Origin: Oscillospiraceae bacterium
GTDB lineage: Bacteria; Bacillota; Clostridia; Oscillospirales; Ruminococcaceae
Direction: 5' to 3'
NCBI GenBank assembly: GCA_030153485.1
Contig: JAGUQX010000011.1
Coordinates: 1 to 64,000, forward strand
DNA length: 64,000 nt
Positions 56,253-64,000 of this stretch are shown piece by piece; position 1 is the first letter of the stretch; each line of letters starts with the position of its first letter. A program made the translations under genes and the position numbers. Below the pieces are notes generated by a model. The model searched no databases, had not been told where the DNA came from, and saw nothing but the letters and a program-made list of their open reading frames with translations.

Positions 56253-58469
56253 ATGAAAAATTTTTATAATTCTGAGTCTATGATGGAGATATTTTTATTA
56301 GAAGTTGGGGAACAATTAGAAAGTTTAGATGATTTGTTGCTATGTATTGAAAAAAAAGATGATCTAGATAAAAATTCTTCTCAAGCGTTTAATAAAGATG
56401 ATATAGAAAATATTTTTAGAATTATGCATACCGTTAAAGGTGCATGTGCTATGATGGGTTTTGATTATATGGCTACTGTATCCCATAAATTAGAGGATCT
56501 ATTTTCTCTTATACGCTCTAATAAATATAATAATGATAGAAATATAAATTTATTTAATATATTGTTTGATAGTTGTGATTTTTTAAAAGAATCTATTGAA
56601 ATTATTAAAAAAGGTGATAGTCCAAATACTGATATAGATGATATAATTACGTCTATAGATACTTTTTTAGAAGATATAACTGTTTTTTATCAAGATAATA
56701 ATAGTGCTTTAGAAGAAAATACAGATAAAAAAACTTTGTTAAATAAACATATACATGATCTAAACATTATATCAAAATCTAATTTGAATAATAAAGAAAA
56801 TATACCTGAAATAGGAATAAATGATTATTCAAAGTCTTTTACTAAATCTAAAGAAAATATATTAGAAAATAATAATACGGTTTTAAATAATAAAAAAGGA
56901 TCTATAAGAGTTTATTTTGATGAAGATTCTGGAATGGAAAATCTCAGAGCTTTTTTACTTATAGAATCTTTAAAGGATATTTGTTATAATTTAGAATATT
57001 ATCCTAAAAATATAGAAAATAATCCTGAAACATGTATAGATATTGTAAAAGATGGATTTTTTTTATCTTTTACCAATATAGAAAATATGAAAATTATAGA
57101 AAAAACTATTGAAAGCTCTATAAATGTAAAAACCTATGAAGTGGTAGATTCTAGATTATTTGATAAATTTAATGATAGATACACACAGGAAAATATTCCA
57201 AAGATTCCTACTTTATCAAAATCAATCGTTGAAAATTTAATGGATGGGTCTTTATATAATGATTTAGATAGAGATGATTTTAATTCTATAAAAAATTCTA
57301 AACAAAATTTAATAAATGTAAATCTACTTAAATTGGATAAAATAATGGATATTGTTGGAGAAATAGTTATTGCAGAATCTATAATATCATCAAATACAGA
57401 GATAAAGTCTTTGAAAATAGATGGTTTCACAAAATCTTTTATGAATTTAAGAAAATTAATATCTGAATTACAGAATGATATTATGTCTATTAGAATGGTT
57501 CCTATATCTCTTGTTTTTCATAAAATGCATAGAGTTGTTAGAGATATGAGTAAGAAATTAAATAAATCTATTGATTTAATTTTAGTTGGAGAAGATACGG
57601 AAGTTGATAAAAGTATTATTGATATTTTATCAGATCCGCTTATACATTTAATTAGAAATTCTATAGATCATGGAATAGAAAAATATAATGATAGGATTAA
57701 AGCTAAAAAGCAAGAAAAGGGACGTATCGTTTTATTTTCTCAAAATACAGGAGGAGAAATTGTTATAATTGTTTCTGATGATGGGAAAGGTATAGATGAA
57801 AAAATTATTATAGAAGAGGCTACAAAAAATAGACTGCTAACTAAACCTATTTCTGAATATTCAAAAAAAGAAATACTTTCTTTAATATTAATGCCTGGTT
57901 TCTCTACCACAAATAGTGTTACAGAATTTTCTGGCAGAGGTGTTGGTTTAGATATTGTAAATAAAAATATCGAAAGTATTGGTGGAAATATTACTGTAGA
58001 TAGTGATATTGGTATGGGAACAACCATTATTATTAAAATTCCTATAACATTGGCAATTATATCTGGTTTAGAAATTTGTATTGGAAGTCAAAGATATATA
58101 ATTCCTTTAAATTATATAAATAAAAGTTTTAGAGTTTCTAAAGAAGATATTATTATTTCTTCTAATGGAGATGAAAAAATTTATAAGTCTGATAATATTT
58201 ATAATATTATCAGACTACATGAAATATATGGAATTGATACAACTATATTAAATTTAATTGATGGAATAATTTTAGAGGTTGAGGTTGATGGATGTCGTTA
58301 TTGTTTATTTGTTGATAGTGTTTCAGGAGAAGGTCAATTCGTGGTTAAACCTATACCTAAATATCTAAATAAATTTGATATAAAAAAATCTGGAATAGCT
58401 GGATGCACTATATTAGGAGATGGTAGTATAAGTTTAATTTTAGATGTTTATAGTTTATTTAATATATAA
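56253..58469 (+). CDS. cheA: chemotaxis histidine kinase CheA
   Basis: 738 aa; receptor-controlled kinase. Domains in order: HPt with phospho-His59 in IMHTVKGACAMMGF; a low-complexity linker with a small P2-like segment (about 215-310); the dimerisation helices with LDKIMDIVGEIVIAE; the ATPase domain with DPLIHLIRNSIDHGIE, DDGKGID and GRGVGLDIV; and the C-terminal CheW-like regulatory domain. The ATG lies 13 bases after GAGGTG, a long spacing. cheW follows with 10 bp between. No cheY, cheB or cheR is nearby, so the output partner is unknown. Confidence 0.96.
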   Translation: MKNFYNSESMMEIFLLEVGEQLESLDDLLLCIEKKDDLDKNSSQAFNKDDIENIFRIMHTVKGACAMMGFDYMATVSHKLEDLFSLIRSNKYNNDRNINLFNILFDSCDFLKESIEIIKKGDSPNTDIDDIITSIDTFLEDITVFYQDNNSALEENTDKKTLLNKHIHDLNIISKSNLNNKENIPEIGINDYSKSFTKSKENILENNNTVLNNKKGSIRVYFDEDSGMENLRAFLLIESLKDICYNLEYYPKNIENNPETCIDIVKDGFFLSFTNIENMKIIEKTIESSINVKTYEVVDSRLFDKFNDRYTQENIPKIPTLSKSIVENLMDGSLYNDLDRDDFNSIKNSKQNLINVNLLKLDKIMDIVGEIVIAESIISSNTEIKSLKIDGFTKSFMNLRKLISELQNDIMSIRMVPISLVFHKMHRVVRDMSKKLNKSIDLILVGEDTEVDKSIIDILSDPLIHLIRNSIDHGIEKYNDRIKAKKQEKGRIVLFSQNTGGEIVIIVSDDGKGIDEKIIIEEATKNRLLTKPISEYSKKEILSLILMPGFSTTNSVTEFSGRGVGLDIVNKNIESIGGNITVDSDIGMGTTIIIKIPITLAIISGLEICIGSQRYIIPLNYINKSFRVSKEDIIISSNGDEKIYKSDNIYNIIRLHEIYGIDTTILNLIDGIILEVEVDGCRYCLFVDSVSGEGQFVVKPIPKYLNKFDIKKSGIAGCTILGDGSISLILDVYSLFNI

Positions 58470-58479
58470 AGGGGTTTTT

Positions 58480-58959
58480 ATGAATAATAATGTTTCATAT
58501 GAAGAAGTAGCGGAATTTGATGAATCTAATTATAATAATTTTGATAAATATATAACCTTTTCTATAGATGCAAAAGTCTATTGTCTTTCTGTAAGTATAA
58601 TCCGCTCCATAGTTATGTTTAAAGGATATACATATGTTCCAAATCTTCCTTCATATTATAAGGGTTTAATAAATCTTAGAGGTGATATAGTCCCTATTAT
58701 AGATTTATTTGAAAAAATGAATGGAAATATTGGTATTCTTAATAATAATAAAGAACGATGTTTAATAGTTGTAGATTATCTAGGGGATATTGTTGGATTA
58801 ATTGTGGATTATGTACTAGAAGTTATAGATATTGAAGAATCTAAAATTGTATACTATTCTGACGATGATATAGATAATATTCATAATTATATAACTGGTG
58901 TTTTTAAAGATTTAGAAGATAAAAAATTTATCTTAGATTATAAAAAAATATTAAAATAA
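58480..58959 (+). CDS. cheW: chemotaxis coupling protein CheW
   Basis: 159 aa; canonical CheW with YITFSIDAKVYCLSVSIIRS, the conserved NLRGDIVPIIDL and GLIVDYVLEVIDIEE. The start is ATG after AAAGGGG, in an operon with cheA. The last six codons and the stop are inside a palindrome shared with the convergent small membrane protein gene. Two CheW proteins in one cluster may serve different receptor or CheA contacts. Confidence 0.93.
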   Translation: MNNNVSYEEVAEFDESNYNNFDKYITFSIDAKVYCLSVSIIRSIVMFKGYTYVPNLPSYYKGLINLRGDIVPIIDLFEKMNGNIGILNNNKERCLIVVDYLGDIVGLIVDYVLEVIDIEESKIVYYSDDDIDNIHNYITGVFKDLEDKKFILDYKKILK

Positions 58960-59002
58960 AAAGCAGTTTTTCAAACTGCTTTTTATTTTAATATTTTTTT
59001 AT
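58940..59002. terminator. 30-bp-arm palindrome between cheW and a small membrane protein gene
   Basis: Perfect arms (58940-58969 and 58973-59002) around a 3-nt loop, core AAAAGCAGTTT/AAACTGCTTTT. The left arm runs 20 nt into cheW; the right arm includes the stop of the minus-strand gene. Confidence 0.95.
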
Positions 59003-59445
59003 TTTTTATTTTTCGGATTATTATTTTTATTATGATTTTCTATTTTTTCTGAAAAATCATTAGTTGGAATTTGATAATTATTTTCTTCTTCAGATATATC
59101 TTTACTATAATCCATAGTTTTATCTATATCCATTTCTGATGCTGAAGATTTATTAGATGTTTTATTAGGAGTATAGGAATAATCTTGATAGACATATTTA
59201 GGTGGAAAATGGTTTTGTATATCTTCTTTTTTTAAATTATAGTATATTTCTGGGGGATGGTTTGCTATTGATTCATCTTCATCTTGATTTTGATTTTCAT
59301 ATTGTTTAAATTTTTTGTTTACCCTCATAAAATAAGGTTTGTTATATTCTTTATTCATCCTTGATACTAGAGATATTAATAGTATTAAAATAGTTGTAAT
59401 TGATACTATTAGTGCTATCATAGAGAGCCAGATAGATTTTTTCAT
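58999..59445 (-). CDS. small single-pass membrane protein of unknown function
   Basis: 148 aa. An N-terminal transmembrane helix (about 6-28) is followed by a hydrophilic, Asn/Ser/Glu-rich extracytoplasmic or cytoplasmic tail with no repeat or enzyme motif; HPPEIYYNL and PPKYVYQDYSY are the only ordered-looking parts. The ATG is set by GGAGG five bases upstream; an in-frame TTG at 59457 is unlikely. I do not recognise a family. It is convergent with cheA-cheW. Confidence 0.65.
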   Translation of the reverse strand: MKKSIWLSMIALIVSITTILILLISLVSRMNKEYNKPYFMRVNKKFKQYENQNQDEDESIANHPPEIYYNLKKEDIQNHFPPKYVYQDYSYTPNKTSNKSSASEMDIDKTMDYSKDISEEENNYQIPTNDFSEKIENHNKNNNPKNKK

Positions 59446-59668
59446 AAAAACCTCCAAATTATTTATTAAATTTCTTTAATCTATTATATAATACATTATA
59501 GTTTAAATACAATATAATATTGAAGAATAAATATTAATATTTCATAAATAGTATTGTCAATAATTGGTTAAATATTATTTCATTTTAAATTTAATTAATA
59601 ATAGTGATAAAATTGTGATACAATTATATCAATATTATTTTATAAAATCTAGGAAAAGAGTGATTAAT

Positions 59669-60073
59669 ATGATTTTTGAAAAATCTTGTGGAGGAATTAT
59701 ATATAAGAAAGAAAAAGAATTTGTGAAAATTCTTTTAGTTAAACATACTAATGGTGGTCACTGGTCTTTCCCTAAAGGGCATGTTGAGGAGGGGGAAACA
59801 GAGGTTGAGACAGCTTTAAGAGAGATAAAAGAGGAAACCAATTTAGATGTACAAATAAATGAAAAATATAGATACACTATTTCTTACAGTCCAAAAAAAG
59901 AAGTCGAAAAAGAAGTTGTATATTTTTTATGTAAATTTGAAGATGGAGAAATCCATAAGCAAGAAGATGAAATTTTAGATATAGAATGGGTTGATATTAA
60001 TAATGCCCATAATTATTTTGTATATAAAAATGATATAAAAATTTTAGAAAAAATTAAAAATCTTATATTATAG
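59669..60073 (+). CDS. Nudix hydrolase (Ap4A hydrolase-like)
   Basis: 134 aa. The Nudix box is complete: Gly37, Glu43, then REIKEE (51-56). SCGGIIYKKEKEFVKILLV and HWSFPKGHVE before it resemble asymmetric diadenosine tetraphosphatases. It would hydrolyse a nucleoside diphosphate-linked compound. The ATG in AATATG after GGAAAAG is preferred; the frame continues upstream to 59564 without a ribosome site. A TGA-TACAAT extended -10 at 59616-59624 may drive it. tex follows after 23 bp. Confidence 0.88.
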   Translation: MIFEKSCGGIIYKKEKEFVKILLVKHTNGGHWSFPKGHVEEGETEVETALREIKEETNLDVQINEKYRYTISYSPKKEVEKEVVYFLCKFEDGEIHKQEDEILDIEWVDINNAHNYFVYKNDIKILEKIKNLIL

Positions 60074-60096
60074 AAAGAAAAGGCTTGATTTATATT

Positions 60097-62229
60097 ATGA
60101 ATTTTATAAATATTTTGCATGAAGAGTTTAGAATTAATAAAAATTATATTGATAATATAATAAATTTAATTAATCAGGGGAACACAATACCTTTTATTGC
60201 TAGATATAGAAAAGAACTTACTGGTGGGATTGACGATCAAGTTTTAAGAGAGTTAGATAAAAGATATGTATACTTGCAAAATTTGGAAAATAGAAAAAAA
60301 GAGATAATAGCATTTATACAAGAGCAAGATAAGTTGACAGAAACTATTAGTAGTCAGATAAAAAAATCAGAACAGCTATCAGAATTAGAAGAAATATACA
60401 GACCTTTTAAGTCTAAAAGAAAGACTAAAGCCAGTATTGCTAAAGAAAAAGGATTAGATGATTTAGCCATTAACATATTAGAACAAAAAGACAATTTTAA
60501 TATAGATGAGGATTGTTTAAAATATATTTCTCAAGAAAAAGAAATATATAGTGCTAATGATGCAATAAATTATGCTAAAGATATAATTTCTGAAAATATT
60601 TCTACTTTTTTAGATATACGTAAAGAAATTAAAGATTTTATATATAATAATGGTCTAGTTATATGTAAATGTTTAGACAAAGAAGATGAGTTTTATAATA
60701 AGTATGATGATTTTTCTGAAAATATCAAAAAAATTCCTCCCCATAGAATTTTGGCTATAAATAGAGGAGAAAAATTAAAAAAGATAAAAATTTCTATATA
60801 TGTAGACAATAGTTTTTGTAATTCTATTCTTGAAAAACATATCATTATTAGAAATAATATATCTTCTGAAATAGTTAAAGGTTGTATAAAAGATAGTTAT
60901 TCTAGACTTATATTTCCTTCTATAGAAAGAGAAATTAGATCATATTTAACTAATATGGCTATAGAGAAATCTTTAATTTTATTTAATACTAATTTAAAGC
61001 AACTTTTGATGCAACCACCTTTGAAAGAGAATGTTATATTAGGGTTTGATCCTGGATTTAGAACTGGATGTAAACTTGCTATAATTGATAAAACTGGAAA
61101 AGTTTTATATACTGGGGTTATATATCCCACACCTCCTCTTAGTCAGATAGAAAAGTCTAGTTTTGTTATAATAGATTTGATAAAAAAATATAATATTAAT
61201 ATTATAGCTATAGGAAATGGTACAGCGTCTAGAGAGAGTGAATTATTTATATCTAATATATTAAAAGAAAATAATTTAAATTTTTCTTATGTAATTGTTA
61301 ATGAGTCGGGGGCATCTGTATATTCTGCATCAAAAATTGGAGCAGAAGAATTTCCTGATTTTGATGTTTCATTAAGAAGTGCTGTTTCTATTGCAAGGAG
61401 GATACAAGATCCTTTATCTGAACTTGTTAAAATTGATAGTAGATCTATAGGTGTTGGTCAATATCAACATGATATTGCTTCTTCAAAATTAGATGAAAGT
61501 CTAAATAGTGTAGTTGAAGATTGTGTAAATAGTGTTGGAGTTAATTTAAATACAGCTTCATACTGTCTTTTGGCAAAAATATCAGGATTAAATCTAACTA
61601 TAGCTAAGAATATAGTTGAGTTTAGAGATAATGAAGGGAAATTTACAGATAGAAAAAAATTACTCTCTGTAAAAAAATTAGGTAAAAAAACTTTTGAGCA
61701 GGCAGCAGGTTTTTTAAAAATATTAGATGGAGATCATTTTTTAGATAGAACTGTTATTCATCCAGAATCTTATGAAAAAACATCTAAATTATTATCTATA
61801 GTTGGATATACTCTAGATGATATAGAAAATGGAAAAATTAATAATATATGGGATAATATTAGGGGTATAGGGTTAGAATATATAATAGAAAAAACTGGTT
61901 TGGGTAAGATGACTATAATTGATATAATTGATGCTTTAAAAAAACCAACTTTGGATCCAAGGGAAGAGTATCCACAACCTTTATTACGAAGTGATATCTT
62001 GGAAATCAAAGATTTAAAAATTGGTATGATTTTACAAGGTGTTGTGAGAAATATTGTGGATTTCGGAGCATTTGTTGATATAGGTGTTCATCATGATGGA
62101 TTAGTTCATATTTCTGCTATGTCAGAAAAATTTATTAAAACTCCTTTAGAAATTGTTTCTATTGGCGATATAATAAAAGTTACTATTATTGAATTAGATA
62201 AAGAAAGAATTTCTCTATCTTTATTATAA
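60097..62229 (+). CDS. tex: Tex-family RNA-binding transcription accessory protein
   Basis: 710 aa. An N-terminal helical region (Tex_N; QGNTIPFIARYRKELTGG), a YqgF-like fold (VILGFDPGFRTGCKLAIID), a helix-hairpin-helix pair (SVGVNLNTASYCLLAKISGL; FLDRTVIHPESY) and a C-terminal S1 domain (about 635-710; VVRNIVDFGAFVDIGVHHDG). It binds nucleic acid and associates with transcription; its exact role is unsettled. AAAAGG lies 13 bases before the ATG, a long spacing. Confidence 0.95.
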   Translation: MNFINILHEEFRINKNYIDNIINLINQGNTIPFIARYRKELTGGIDDQVLRELDKRYVYLQNLENRKKEIIAFIQEQDKLTETISSQIKKSEQLSELEEIYRPFKSKRKTKASIAKEKGLDDLAINILEQKDNFNIDEDCLKYISQEKEIYSANDAINYAKDIISENISTFLDIRKEIKDFIYNNGLVICKCLDKEDEFYNKYDDFSENIKKIPPHRILAINRGEKLKKIKISIYVDNSFCNSILEKHIIIRNNISSEIVKGCIKDSYSRLIFPSIEREIRSYLTNMAIEKSLILFNTNLKQLLMQPPLKENVILGFDPGFRTGCKLAIIDKTGKVLYTGVIYPTPPLSQIEKSSFVIIDLIKKYNINIIAIGNGTASRESELFISNILKENNLNFSYVIVNESGASVYSASKIGAEEFPDFDVSLRSAVSIARRIQDPLSELVKIDSRSIGVGQYQHDIASSKLDESLNSVVEDCVNSVGVNLNTASYCLLAKISGLNLTIAKNIVEFRDNEGKFTDRKKLLSVKKLGKKTFEQAAGFLKILDGDHFLDRTVIHPESYEKTSKLLSIVGYTLDDIENGKINNIWDNIRGIGLEYIIEKTGLGKMTIIDIIDALKKPTLDPREEYPQPLLRSDILEIKDLKIGMILQGVVRNIVDFGAFVDIGVHHDGLVHISAMSEKFIKTPLEIVSIGDIIKVTIIELDKERISLSLL

Positions 62230-62305
62230 ATATTAATAGATTATTAAAATAAACTTTATAATAGATACATAATTCAAATGCTATAATTAGCAGGAGGTGA
62301 ATATA

Positions 62306-63043
62306 ATGAAAAAAAATTTTGTTAATATAAATAAGGTATTTCTAATATTAGGTGCATTTGTATTATGTATATTTCTTATATCCTATTTATTTCCTGTTAT
62401 TAGTCAAGGTGTTGGAGTAAGCACAAATCAATCTTCTAGCTCTAGTTCGTCTAGTGATACAAATTTGAATAATACATCTAATAGTGTTAGCTCAAATAAT
62501 ACTAGTTATTTAAATAATAATATTAATTCAGAAAATTCTGTTAATAATAATTCTAGTAATAACCCAGTGGTGAACAATAATTTAGCTTCAGGTCAATATT
62601 TGGATGTAAATTCAAAAGCTATTATTGATGATATTATGGAATTACAGAGACTTTCTTATTTATTTGTATATTCTAATTTAGAAGAAAAGCAATTGGCGTT
62701 ATCTTTAGATGAATATATTGAAAAATCTTTAACTCTAATATATTCGAGTTATAATATAATAGATACAAATATTATAGATATATCGACAAAATATGTTAAT
62801 GTTTTGATGAATGAATTAATTATTGAACTTAAAGAAGATAAATTAAAAAATTCTTTTAAATTTAACAATATTAGTAGTAATGATTTTTTGCGAGAAAAAT
62901 CTTATTTAGATAAACAAGAAGATATGTTAGATATCAAAGAAAAACAATTAAAAAATCAATTAAAGATTTTAATAAAATCATCTGGATCTTTTTATGATTA
63001 TAGTGTTTTTAAAAATATACTAGATAATATAGAACTTGATTGA
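62306..63043 (+). CDS. membrane-anchored protein with Ser/Asn-rich linker, unknown function
   Basis: 245 aa. A signal-anchor helix (about 11-30), a 60-residue linker made almost only of Ser and Asn (about 37-95) and a helical, charged C-terminal domain (about 97-245) with no recognised motif. AGGAGGTG lies eight bases before the ATG. Architecture (short cytoplasmic head, helix, low-complexity linker, extracytoplasmic domain) is the same as in the protein at 16839 and the dockerin-like protein, suggesting a shared way of presenting domains beyond the cell wall. Confidence 0.65.
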   Translation: MKKNFVNINKVFLILGAFVLCIFLISYLFPVISQGVGVSTNQSSSSSSSSDTNLNNTSNSVSSNNTSYLNNNINSENSVNNNSSNNPVVNNNLASGQYLDVNSKAIIDDIMELQRLSYLFVYSNLEEKQLALSLDEYIEKSLTLIYSSYNIIDTNIIDISTKYVNVLMNELIIELKEDKLKNSFKFNNISSNDFLREKSYLDKQEDMLDIKEKQLKNQLKILIKSSGSFYDYSVFKNILDNIELD

Positions 63044-63112
63044 ACAAAATGTTATTTAATCATTGTTTAAATAACAAAATGTTACATGATAGTTAAAGTA
63101 ATTCGATAATAA

Positions 63113-63141
63113 TTGACATAGAAAATAATATATGATAATAT
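63113..63141 (+). promoter_or_regulatory. strong promoter of the last gene
   Basis: Consensus TTGACA (63113-63118), a 17-bp spacer and TGA-TAATAT, an extended -10 (63133-63141). The start near 63148 gives a leader of about 160 nt containing two dyads. Just upstream, AACAAAATGTTA is repeated directly at about 63043 and 63073 around a 9-bp-arm hairpin. Confidence 0.8.
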
Positions 63142-63236
63142 TTATATAGATTAACAATTTTTTTATTTGTATTATTATTAGCATTAAATTTTTTAAATAT
63201 TGGCCGATAATAATATTGATAATGTTCCCAAAATTG

Positions 63237-63277
63237 ATAAAATGCAAATTTTATTTTTGATAAAATTCACATTTTAT
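63237..63277 (+). repeat. two tandem 18-nt dyads in the leader of the last gene
   Basis: ATAAAAT-GCAA-ATTTTAT (63237-63254) and ATAAAAT-TCAC-ATTTTAT (63260-63277), 23 bp apart centre to centre, each with 7-bp perfect arms and a 4-nt loop (the first a GNRA tetraloop). They could be paired operator half-sites or small RNA hairpins just before the ribosome site. Confidence 0.6.
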
Positions 63278-63306
63278 ATGATAAACAAATGAAAGGTGAG
63301 CTGTTA

Positions 63307-64000
63307 ATGGAAATCATTAAACAAACCAATAGAGCTATTTTGTTTGAGGAGATAAATCCTGAAAAATTAGATCTTATGACTTTAGTTGGTGATATAAGAG
63401 GAATAGACAGTCTGAATGATGACAAAGTGAAAGAAATTAATGAAAATCTTCTTGTTTCTAATTTTGAAGAATTCATAAATAAATTCAACCCAAGAGTTTA
63501 TTCCTTTTTTAATGCCAATACTCAAAAAGTTATGTATTCACTTAAAAAACCTGATGGTCTACCAGATAGCGCTATAACAGAAATCCCTCTAAATTTATCT
63601 AATGATTTTTTAAAAATGCTTATATCATTGATAGAAGCAAAGAGATCTCAAGGTACAATAAATGTGGATTTCAAATTTGAAAAAATTCTTGATATGATAT
63701 CTCCAGCAAAAGTTATGGATGATATTAGAAGATCAAGAAAAGAGCTTCAATATACTTATAATGAGTATAGTAATCTTGATGATGCAAATCCACAAAAACT
63801 AGACATGGGTGATAAACTTAATGTCATGTTTGAAGAAGCTAGTGAAAACTATAATAATATTATGGCACTTATGCCTCTAGCTATTGAAGATATAAAAACT
63901 AGATTATTATTAGGTTCAACTGAAGGTGCAAATGCTAGTGAGCAATTTAAAGCAGGTCTTTTAACAATGGGCGAAGATGGAGAACTTAAAATAATTGAAG
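63307..64000 (+). CDS. unidentified soluble protein, 3' end outside the window
   Basis: 231 codons open to the right edge, starting at ATG with AAAGGTGAG about 9 bases upstream: MEIIKQTNRAILFEEINPEK and so on. It has no signal peptide or membrane helix, is acidic and looks largely helical (SPAKVMDDIRRSRKELQYTY; MFEEASENYNNIMALMPLAI). I do not recognise the family. It is less AT-rich and more ordered than the two proteins before it, and it has the strongest promoter in the window, so it is likely a well-expressed cytosolic protein. Confidence 0.8.
   Translation, partial: MEIIKQTNRAILFEEINPEKLDLMTLVGDIRGIDSLNDDKVKEINENLLVSNFEEFINKFNPRVYSFFNANTQKVMYSLKKPDGLPDSAITEIPLNLSNDFLKMLISLIEAKRSQGTINVDFKFEKILDMISPAKVMDDIRRSRKELQYTYNEYSNLDDANPQKLDMGDKLNVMFEEASENYNNIMALMPLAIEDIKTRLLLGSTEGANASEQFKAGLLTMGEDGELKIIE

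Noticed and set aside
65..59002. Gene-end palindromes considered as REP-like or MITE elements
   Set aside because: The seven convergent palindromes share no sequence with one another and have no target-site duplications; each is built from local gene-end sequence.
63043..63084. Hairpin and AACAAAATGTTA direct repeats as a terminator after the 62306 gene
   Set aside because: The stem has only 9 bp and no T-run follows; no function can be supported.

Overview
The window is very AT-rich DNA with a Clostridia-like gene order (glmU-prs, infC-rpmI-rplT, dprA-topA-trmFO, plsX-rnc-smc-ftsY, nadD-yqeK-lytR-rsfS-leuS), Gram-positive style Shine-Dalgarno sequences (GGAGG), many TTG starts and some GTG starts, and several Asn/Ser-rich membrane-anchored proteins. 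This points to a low-GC Firmicute, most likely class Clostridia. Species cannot be named from the sequence. No tRNA, rRNA, CRISPR array, insertion sequence or prophage was seen.

Layout. 0-15 kb: mostly minus strand. A class B PBP and pyruvate phosphate dikinase, the divergent glmU-prs pair, a MacB-type permease with its membrane fusion protein (no ATPase), an anchored protein with a dockerin-like loop, a split chromate-transporter pair, and a fructose PTS operon (fruK-fruA-ptsH). 15-19.5 kb: a MATE transporter, a probable dead metallopeptidase homologue, a small tail-anchored protein, a region rich in DnaA-box-like 9-mers, and a repeat-rich lipoprotein. 19.5-39.6 kb: a long plus-strand run of housekeeping genes for DNA repair, translation, topology, lipid synthesis, chromosome condensation, NAD synthesis and leucyl-tRNA charging. 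39.6-43.3 kb: a minus-strand response regulator, histidine kinase and HtrA protease operon. 43.4-54.2 kb: ychF; a minus-strand nhaC, helicase, thioesterase, pgi operon; then prmA, an amidohydrolase, hpf and an RNA methyltransferase. 54.2-59 kb: a chemotaxis core (MCP, cheW, cheA, cheW) without cheY, cheR, cheB or flagellar genes. 59-64 kb: a small membrane protein, a Nudix hydrolase, tex, another anchored protein, and an unfinished gene with a strong promoter.

The most striking structural feature is at gene ends. All seven convergent gene junctions carry long, essentially perfect palindromes (arms of 19 to 44 bp, loops of 0 to 6 nt). Each reaches at least one stop codon, and most run into the coding sequence of one or both genes. 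In one case the two convergent proteins share the C-terminal residues KERS because the same 16 bp encodes both ends. Several same-strand gene ends show the same style. This is far more extensive and perfect than an ordinary bidirectional intrinsic terminator.

A second theme is non-standard initiation. infC, a hotdog thioesterase gene and the MCP gene all look as if they start at ATT followed by a Ser codon, 8 to 9 nt after a Shine-Dalgarno sequence. For the MCP this restores a missing first transmembrane helix. Smaller oddities are an HPr with Arg in place of the regulatory Ser46, and a candidate short promoter-terminator RNA unit at 16.7 kb.
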